64,000 nt of DNA, from assembly GCF_014695715.1 (NCBI RefSeq), contig NZ_JACJOT010000004.1, forward strand, positions 1 through 64,000. Reading direction: 5' to 3'. A model generated the notes under the pieces. The model worked only from the letters and a program-made list of their open reading frames with translations, made no database searches and had not been told where the DNA came from. Source of the stretch: Microcoleus sp. FACHB-68. Lineage in GTDB: Bacteria > Cyanobacteriota > Cyanobacteriia > Cyanobacteriales > Oscillatoriaceae. The first letter of the stretch is position 1; each line of letters starts with the position of its first letter. Position numbers and translations under genes: made by a program. Shown in pieces: positions 1 through 9,000 of this stretch.

Positions 1-3000
1 CCGGGTGCTGTTGCCATCGATGCTGCCGGCAACAATAACACCGCCGCGACTGCTTTAACTCGGACTTTTGATAGTTTAGCGCCCAGTGTCAGCTTGACTT
101 CTGCTGCCGGCACCACTGTCAATGCTCCTTTTACTGTCACGGCTACCTTCAGTGAAGATGTCAGCAACTTTATTGCCGGTGATATTAATGTTGCAAATGG
201 CAGTGTCAGTAACTTTGTCGCAGTTGATGCTCGCACTTACACCTTTGATGTCACGCCTACCGCAGATGGAAGCGTAAACGTTGACATTGCCGGAGCTGTT
301 GCCACCGATAGTGCCGGCAATAATAATACGGCTGCTACCCAACTGAGCCGGACTTTTGATAACACAACCCCGGCAGTCACACTCAACACGACTGCCTCTG
401 GGACAACCAACAACCCCTTTACTGTTACAGCTACTTTTAGCGAAAACGTAACGGGTTTTAATGCCACTGATATCACAGTTGGCAACGGCAGTGTCAGCAA
501 CTTTATAGCCGTTGATGGACAAACCTACACTTTTGATGTCGCTCCAACTGCTGACGGCATCGTAACCATTGATGTGGTGGCAAATGCTGCTCAAGATGCC
601 GTGGGTAACAATAATACGGCAGCCACCCAACTCAGTCGTACCTACGATGCAACAAGTCCAGCAGTCACACTGACATCTGCTGCCGGCACCACTGTCAATG
701 CGCCCTTTACTGTCACAGCAACCTTTAGTGAAGATGTCAGCAACTTCATTGTCGGTGATATTAATGTTGCAAATGGCAGTGTCAGTAACTTTGTCGCAGT
801 TGATGCTCGTACTTACACCTTTGATGTCACTCCTAGCGCAGACGGAACGGTAACGGTTGATGTAGCGGCGGCAACGGCTACCGATACTGCCGGCAATAGT
901 AACACTGTCGCCACCTCATTAACTCGTACCTACGACAACACAACACCGGCTCTCACCCTCAACACGGCTGCCTCTGCCAATACCAATGCTGCTTTTACTG
1001 TCACTGCTGCCTTTAGTGAAAATGTCACTGGCTTTGATGCGAGTGATCTGAATGTTGCCAATGGCAGTGTTGCTAACTTTACTGCCGTTGATGGACAAAC
1101 CTACACTTTTGATGTCGCTCCAACTGCTGACGGCATCGTAACCATTGATGTGGTGGCAAATGCTGCTCAAGATGCCGTGGGTAACAATAATACGGCAGCC
1201 ACCCAACTCAGTCGTACCTACGATGCAACAAGTCCAGCAGTCACACTGACATCTGCTGCCGGCACCACTGTCAATGCGCCCTTTACTGTCACAGCAACCT
1301 TTAGTGAAGATGTCAGCAACTTTATTGCCGGTGATATTAATGTCGGCAATGGCAGTGTCAGTAACTTTGTCGCCGTTGATGCTCGTACTTACACCTTTGA
1401 TGTCACTCCTACCGCAGATGTCACTCCTACCGCAGACCGAACAGTAACGGTTGATGTTGCTGCTGCTGTTGCCAACGATAGTGCCGGCAACAATAACACA
1501 GCCGCCGCTCAACTCAGCCGAACCTTTGACAGCACTGGACCCATTGTCAGCCTTAATTCGACAGCGCCGGCTAATACCAATACTGCCTTTAGTGTAACCG
1601 CCACCTTTAATACCGATGTTACCGGCTTTGATGCCACAGATTTGGTGGTTGGTAACGGATCTGTGAGTAACTTCACAGCAGTCAATGGTACAACTTACAC
1701 CTTTGATGTTACGCCAACTGCTGAAGGTTCAGTTACGGTAAATGTGCCGTCAGGGGTCGCTCAAGATTCTGCAACTAACCCGAATACGGCGTCGGTTCAA
1801 TTGCTTCGCACTTACGATACCACGGTTCCCACCGCCACCCTCACTTCCACAGCACCGGCAACCGTGACAGGGGCATTCAACGTCACCGCCAGCTTCAGCG
1901 AAAACGTCACCGGCTTCACCGGCACCGATGTCACCCTCAGCAATGGCAGTCTGAGCAACTTCACTGCCATTGATGCTCGTACCTACAGTTTCACAGTCAC
2001 TCCCACGGCGCAAGGTGCAGTCACCGTCGCCGTTCCCGGTGCTGCCGCTACCGATGTTGCTGGGAATAATAACACCGCCGCTCCTCAACTGAGCCGCACC
2101 TTTGACAGTGTGGTTCCCACCGCCACCCTCGGAGCCATTACTCCCAACCCAAGCAATAGCAGCATCAGTTCAGTTCCCATTACCTTTAGTGAAGCCGTCA
2201 CAGGATTGGATCTGGCTGATCTTACCCTGACCCGTAATGGCGCTGCTGTTTCTCTTGCAGGAGCCACCCTCAGTGGAAGCGGTACAAGTTATACAATTGG
2301 TAACTTAGCCGGCTTAACCGGCACAGAAGGAAACTATACCCTCACCTTAAATGCCAGTGGTTCAGGCATTACCGATGCTGCCGGCAATGCTTTAAGTGCT
2401 AATACCTCTAGCAGTTGGAGTACGGATACCACTGTTCCCACCGCCACCCTGACTTCCACCGCACCGGCAACCGTGAAAGGCGCATTCAACGTTACTGCCA
2501 CCTTTAGTGAAAATGTCACCGGCTTCACCGGCACTGATGTCACCCTCAGCAATGGCAGTCTGAGCAACTTCACTGCCATTGATGCTCGTACCTACAGCTT
2601 TACCGTCACTCCCACGGCGCAAGGTGCAGTCACCGTCGCCGTTCCCGGTGCTGCCGCTACCGATGTTGCTGGGAATAATAACACCGCCGCTCCTCAACTG
2701 AGCCGCACCTTTGACAGTGTGGTTCCCACCGCCACCCTCGGAGCCATTACTCCCAACCCAAGCAATAGCAGCATCAGTTCAGTTCCCATTACCTTTAGTG
2801 AAGCCGTCACAGGATTGGATCTGGCTGATCTTACCCTGACCCGTAATGGCGCTGCTGTTTCTCTTGCAGGAGCCACCCTCAGTGGAAGCGGTACAAGTTA
2901 TACAATTGGTAACTTAGCCGGCTTAACCGGCACAGAAGGAAACTATACCCTCACCTTAAATGCCAGTGGTTCAGGCATTACCGATGCTGCCGGCAATGCT

Positions 3001-6000
3001 TTAAGTGCTAATACCTCTAGCAGTTGGAGTACGGATACCACTGTTCCCACCGCCACCCTGACTTCCACCGCACCGGCAACCGTGAAAGGCGCATTCAACG
3101 TTACTGCCACCTTTAGTGAAAATGTCACCGGCTTCACCGGCACTGATGTCACCCTCAGCAATGGCAGTCTGAGCAACTTCACTGCCATTGATGCTCGTAC
3201 CTACAGCTTTACCGTCACTCCCACGGCGCAAGGTGCAGTCACCGTCGCCGTTCCCGGTGCTGCCGCTACCGATGTTGCCGGTAATAATAACACCGCCGCG
3301 CCCCAACTGAGCCGGATCTTTGACAGTGTGGCTCCCACCGTTACTATCAACCAAGCAGCCGGTCAAGCCGATCCTACAGCCGGCACAACGGTTAACTATG
3401 GCGTGGTTTTCTCGGAAACTGTGACTGGCTTTGATGCAACCGATATCCTCCTAGGAGGCACAGCCAACCCCACGACTGCCACTGTCACCGGCAGTGGGAC
3501 AACTTATAACGTTGCTGTTGCTGGTATGAGCGGTGCGGGTACTGTGACTGCCTCTGTGAAAGCCGATGCTGCCGGTGATGCTGCCGGTAACACCAGTCTC
3601 GCCTCCAGTAGCACGGATAACAACGTTAATTACAACAACACCCCTCCCACTGTCACCGGCATTACGCGAACCAATAGCAACCCCAATAACGCCGCGACTG
3701 TTAACTACACTGTCAACTTCAGCGAAAGCGTTACCGGCGTTGATGCCAGCGACTTTAGCGTAACAACAACCGACAGTCTCACCGGCGCTACAGTTAGCAG
3801 CGTCACAGGTTCAGGGAACAGCTACAACGTCGCTGTCAACACCGGCACGGGTGATGGCACCGTTCAGTTAAATCTCACCGATAACGACAGCATCAAAAAT
3901 AACTTAAACGTGGCTTTGGGAGGCACAGGAGTTGGCAACGGCAACTTCTCTGGACCCAGTTATACCCTTGATAAAACCGGGGCGCGTGTCACGAACGTCA
4001 CTTCAACCCTAGCGAATGGAACCTATCGAGCAGGAACCGTCATTCCGCTTACGGTTACATTCAGTGAAGTTGTCAATGTTGGCGGTACTCCAACTCTGAC
4101 TTTGAGTAGTGGTGGGATTGCCAATTATGCGGCGGGAAGCGGAACAAATACACTCACATTTAACCATACGGTTGGAGCCGGCCAGAATGCGGCTGACTTA
4201 AACGCCACGACATTATCATTAGCCGGTGGCACCATCAAAGATGCAACGGGTAACAATGCAACCCTAACCTTACCGGCTGCCGGTGGCGTGGGTTCTTTGG
4301 GAGCGAATAAAAATATTGCCCTCGATACTGCCGTTCCCAGTGTCACCCTCGCTTCCAGTGCAGCAGCAGCTGTCAGAGCACCTTTCAACGTCAGCGCGAC
4401 TTTCAGTGAAAATGTGACTGGCTTTGTCGCCAGCGATCTGAGTATTACCAATGGTACAGTTAGCAACTTTACTGGCACCGGCAGTAACTACAACTTCACT
4501 GTCACCCCCACCGCAAGCGGTGCGGTAACAGTCAATATTCCTGCCTCTCGTGCGACTGATGCTGCCGGTAACAACAATACTGCTGCTACAGCGCTAACCC
4601 GCACTTTCGATAACATCGCTCCTCTCGTCACTTCTGTGACTTCTAGTAGCGCTGATGGCGAGTACAAAGCTGGTGCTGTTATCCCTATTAAGCTTGAGTT
4701 CTTGGAAGCGGTGAACGTCACTGGAAAACCTGAACTGACATTAAATTCTGGGGGCAAGGCTATCTATGTCTCTGGTTCCGGTACAAATAGCCTCAGCTTT
4801 AACTATAACGTGGGGGCGGGTCAAGGCTCGGTAGATTTAGATTATGCGGGTACCAGCGCTTTATCTTTAGCAGGAGGCACAATTAAAGATCGTGCCAACA
4901 ATAATGCGTTGCTAACGTTACCTGCTATTAGTGGAAGTTCTTCGCTGGGTGGTAGTAAGAACATTAAAATTATTCCCAGTTTTTATTCTGCCTCGCAACT
5001 GGATACTTACCTCAAAAAGGTTTATCAGAGTACTCCTTTACTCGACAACGTCAAGGCACCCTTACTGTCTACTTTTGCTGCTTGGGACAGTCTTGAAAAG
5101 GATCCCGCCAATACATTAACAGCCACTGGAACCTTTGACGGAACTAAAATTGAACTAATCCCCAACCCTACCAATACGTTTAACACCCCGTTAGGGTCTG
5201 CTTTGAAGGCACTGAAAGGGTATAGTAGTCACGCTGATAGTCAGATAGAGGACTTGGTGACCCTAGATAAGTTATTTGGATTCTCTATAGATATACCTGT
5301 ACCCACCTTGACTATCACCGATCTACGATCGGCTCCGATTTATAATTTTTCAATCCCCATCGAGGTTGCCAACCAATCTCCAGTTTTCAGCTTAATCAAA
5401 GATACTCTAGGTATTAGCAAGCTCACCTTAACAGCAGGGCTTAATACAGCTACCAAAGGAGGAGGACCGTTTGTAACAGCTACGTTAGACAGAAATCAAA
5501 ATATAGTCGATATAGCTGGCTTCCAAATCAATTTTGCAGGTGGAGACCTCTTTTACGGATGGAACGAAAAGTTAGAGAAGACTCTAAGCATTACACCTAA
5601 ACTTCTCCTAAAGAACTACGACTTGCTCAATGACAACGAACCGCCATTAAAGCTTTCTGGAATCTTCACTTTTGAGAAAGAGTCTTTCACAGGTGGGTTT
5701 AAGGTAGAAGCTGTTAATCCCCAAGAGCCAGCCCCGGTATGGAACAACCCCTTTGGCTTATTTCCTGGTTCAGAATTGAAAAATGGGTCTATAGAGTTCA
5801 AGAAAAAATTCACAGATCCGTCTATTGGCGAAGTTCTAATATCCGGGGATTTTAACTATCAGGGAAATCTTAATATTACATTAACAGGGTTAGCCATTGA
5901 CGTTGCAAAAGGAGTTCCCAAGACTCTCGTCTTAACCGCGAATGAACGAGTTAATTTATTCGAGGTTTGGGCTATGAGTCAGATGCAAGCTCTGCCAGGG

Positions 6001-9000
6001 GGGCAAGGTTTGCCAGGGGCTGAATATATCCAACAACTTCAGCCAGTTAAAAAGGCAATGGACTTCTTGGCAAATATCATTGATGTAAACATCATATCCG
6101 TCGATAGTTTGGGCGCAAAAGCTCCACTAATCAAGTTTGTGCCTGAGTCAATCACGATTGGTGGAACAACCATACAACCGGGATTTGCCATTAATGCTCA
6201 AGTCGAGGCTTGGGGGCAAACAGCGACTTTAGTTCTGGAAGCTAATCCTTTTAATCTTGAGCCAAATGCCAAGGGATCTTTGACGCTGCCTGCGATAGAT
6301 TTAGGATTTTTAAAGCTCAAAGGACATTCCAACGATATAGACAAAAACGCTGAAACATTGGGTTGGAGTTTAGATGCATCTTCAAGCAATGTGTCTATGG
6401 CCGCCAGCGCTAACTTAGAACTGTTCGGTCAAACTGTAGCTGGAGTTAATGCAATAGTTGATGGAACGAACATCTCTATTAAAGACCTCAAGTTGGGTTT
6501 GGATTCTATTCTGGCAGTTGAGCTAGATCACTTAAATGTGAATTTCAAAAACAAAACTGGATCGGCAAAAGGCAGGGTTAAACTGTTTGGTCAAAATCTA
6601 TCTGAGACCAACATTAGCCTCCAGAATAACCAGCTCAACATTACAGGTAAAATGGGCTACGACCTTCCCGTGGTTGGTAATGTAGGTGCCAGTCTTTCGA
6701 TTACTTTAGGTAGTGAGCCGAGTGATTCCAAAGTAAAGGTAAACATTAATGGTGGGGTACTAGGCGGGCTGAACTATGAACTAAACCTAGCTGATCTGAC
6801 AAGTATCGAAGATGTGTTTGAAGAAGCAGCCGACAAGGCTCTCGATACGGTCATAGGTTTTGTAAATGATGCCATTAAGGGGATGGTTAAAGAATTCAAT
6901 GAGCTTACATCAGGTATAGTTGATACCTTAAAGGCGGTAGGAGGCTATATTGCAGGTATTGCCTATGAGGTTTTGGATTGGGTAGACGGGAATCCCCACA
7001 GTGGTAACAATGGCAACAACGAAATTTCTGGAGATAAGTGGAATAACGTTCTCCACGGTCATGGTGGCCATGACAAGCTTTTCGGTCAGGCGGGAAGCGA
7101 CTACATTTATGGAGGGCCTAATGGTGACCAAGTATGGGCAGGGTTTGGGAATGATTGGGTTGAGGGCGAATCTGGAGATGACGAGATCCATGGTGAAAAT
7201 GGAAAAGATTCGCTCTATGGGGGTGATAACACCGATCTGCTTTATGGTGAATGGGGAGACGATCTACTTTCCGGAGATTCGGGCAATGACGGCCTCCACG
7301 GTGGATCTGGGAAAGATGCTCTCTATGGAGGAATCGATCAAGACTATCTTTATGGCGATGACGATGACGATGACCTGCGTGGTCAGAACGGTTATGACTT
7401 TCTTTCTGGTGGGCATGGCAACGACATTCTATATGGCGGCCCAGACCAGGATCGTCTCTACGGTGACGCCGGCAATGATTTGCTCGAAGGTGAAGATGGG
7501 ACAGATCAACTCAGCGGCTCTCACGGTGAAGATACCTTGAAGGGCGGTAAAGACAAAGATGTTCTCTACGGTGGGGACGGTCACGATTTACTTCGAGGCG
7601 GAGATGGGGATGACATTCTCTATGGCGAGGACGATCCGTTCAGGACAAAAATCGCGCTACCTTTCGGAACTAATTGGACGTGGAATAACGACACCCTCTA
7701 CGGTGAGAATGGTAAAGATTATCTCTTTGGGAATATTGGCGAGGATAATCTCAATGGTGGTGATGATGACGACGTTCTAGATGGGGGATCTGAGAATGAC
7801 AAACTCAATGGTGAAGGAGGTAATGACTTCCTCAATGGGGGTACCGGCAACGACGAGCTAAACGGTGGTAACGGTAAAGATACGCTCTACAGTCAAGATG
7901 GCAATGATCAGCTCTCCGGTAATGAAGACGATGATTTTCTTAAAGGAGAGGAAGGAAACGACACGCTCTATGGTGGAACGGGTAAGGATCTCCTTGATGG
8001 TGGATCGGGGAACGACTTGCTCTACGGCGAACGAGATAACGATACCCTCTATGGGGGAGATGGCGACGATAAGTTCTACGGTGGTGAGAACGATGACCTT
8101 CTGAAAGGAGAGGAAGGAAACGACTCGCTCTACGGTGAAGGAAATAACGATACTCTCTCTGGTGGGAATGGCAATAATACCCTTGATGGCGGTGGCGGAA
8201 CTGATACTGCCGACTATCAATTCTCTAGTTATGGTGTTAACGCGGATTTAGCCTCTGGTCACGCTACTTTCTCTAGCAATAAAGATCAGTTAACTGCGAT
8301 TGAAAATATCATTGGTTCGGCTCAGAACGACACATTGATTGGGAGCGCTCAAAATAATACTCTCTTCGGTCAATCTGGTAATGACTCTCTTGGTGGTGAA
8401 GACGGCGATGACTACCTCGATCCTGGAAGTGGTAACGATACTATTGATGGAGGAGAAGGTAACAACGATACCTTACGCTTGGTCGGGAGGACGGAAGACT
8501 ATCAGTTTACCAAGACATCGACCGGATGGGAAATTGTTGGTGCCAATGGTGATGTCAAAATTGTCAGCGAAGTTGAGAATTTTGAGTATCAGCCTTTACA
8601 AAATGCTTCTGGTTTCTTGAATGTTGAGGATCGGTTCTCACAGGATGTCCTCGATTTCTTTAAGAAGGCTGAAGAAGCGATTAAAAATACTGTCTATGAA
8701 CCTAGCGTCTCTTGGCAAGACTTGTTGAATAATTCAAACCCCCACAGTGGTAATGATCGCAACAACGAAATTTATGGAGACGCTCGTGGCAACTCGATGT
8801 ACGGTCAGCGAGGCAATGACAAGATCGTAGGTCAACGAGGTGACGACAAAATTTGGGGTGGGCCTGATGGTGACCTGCTATACGGGATGGATGACTCAGA
8901 CTATCTCGATGGTGAAAGCGGAGATGACGAGCTTCATGGTAATACCGGCAATGACGAGCTTCATGGGGGAGATAACACCGATCTGCTTTACGGTGAAGAG

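Noticed and set aside
237-1512. Long minus-strand ORFs opposite the Ig-like repeats (such as 919-1512)
   Set aside because: They repeat with the same period as the plus-strand repeats, have low-complexity products and no ribosome sites; they are antisense shadows of a biased repeat gene.
7858-8220. 120-codon minus-strand ORF within the RTX block
   Set aside because: Produced by the GGxGxD codon pattern read backwards; no start signals or known fold.
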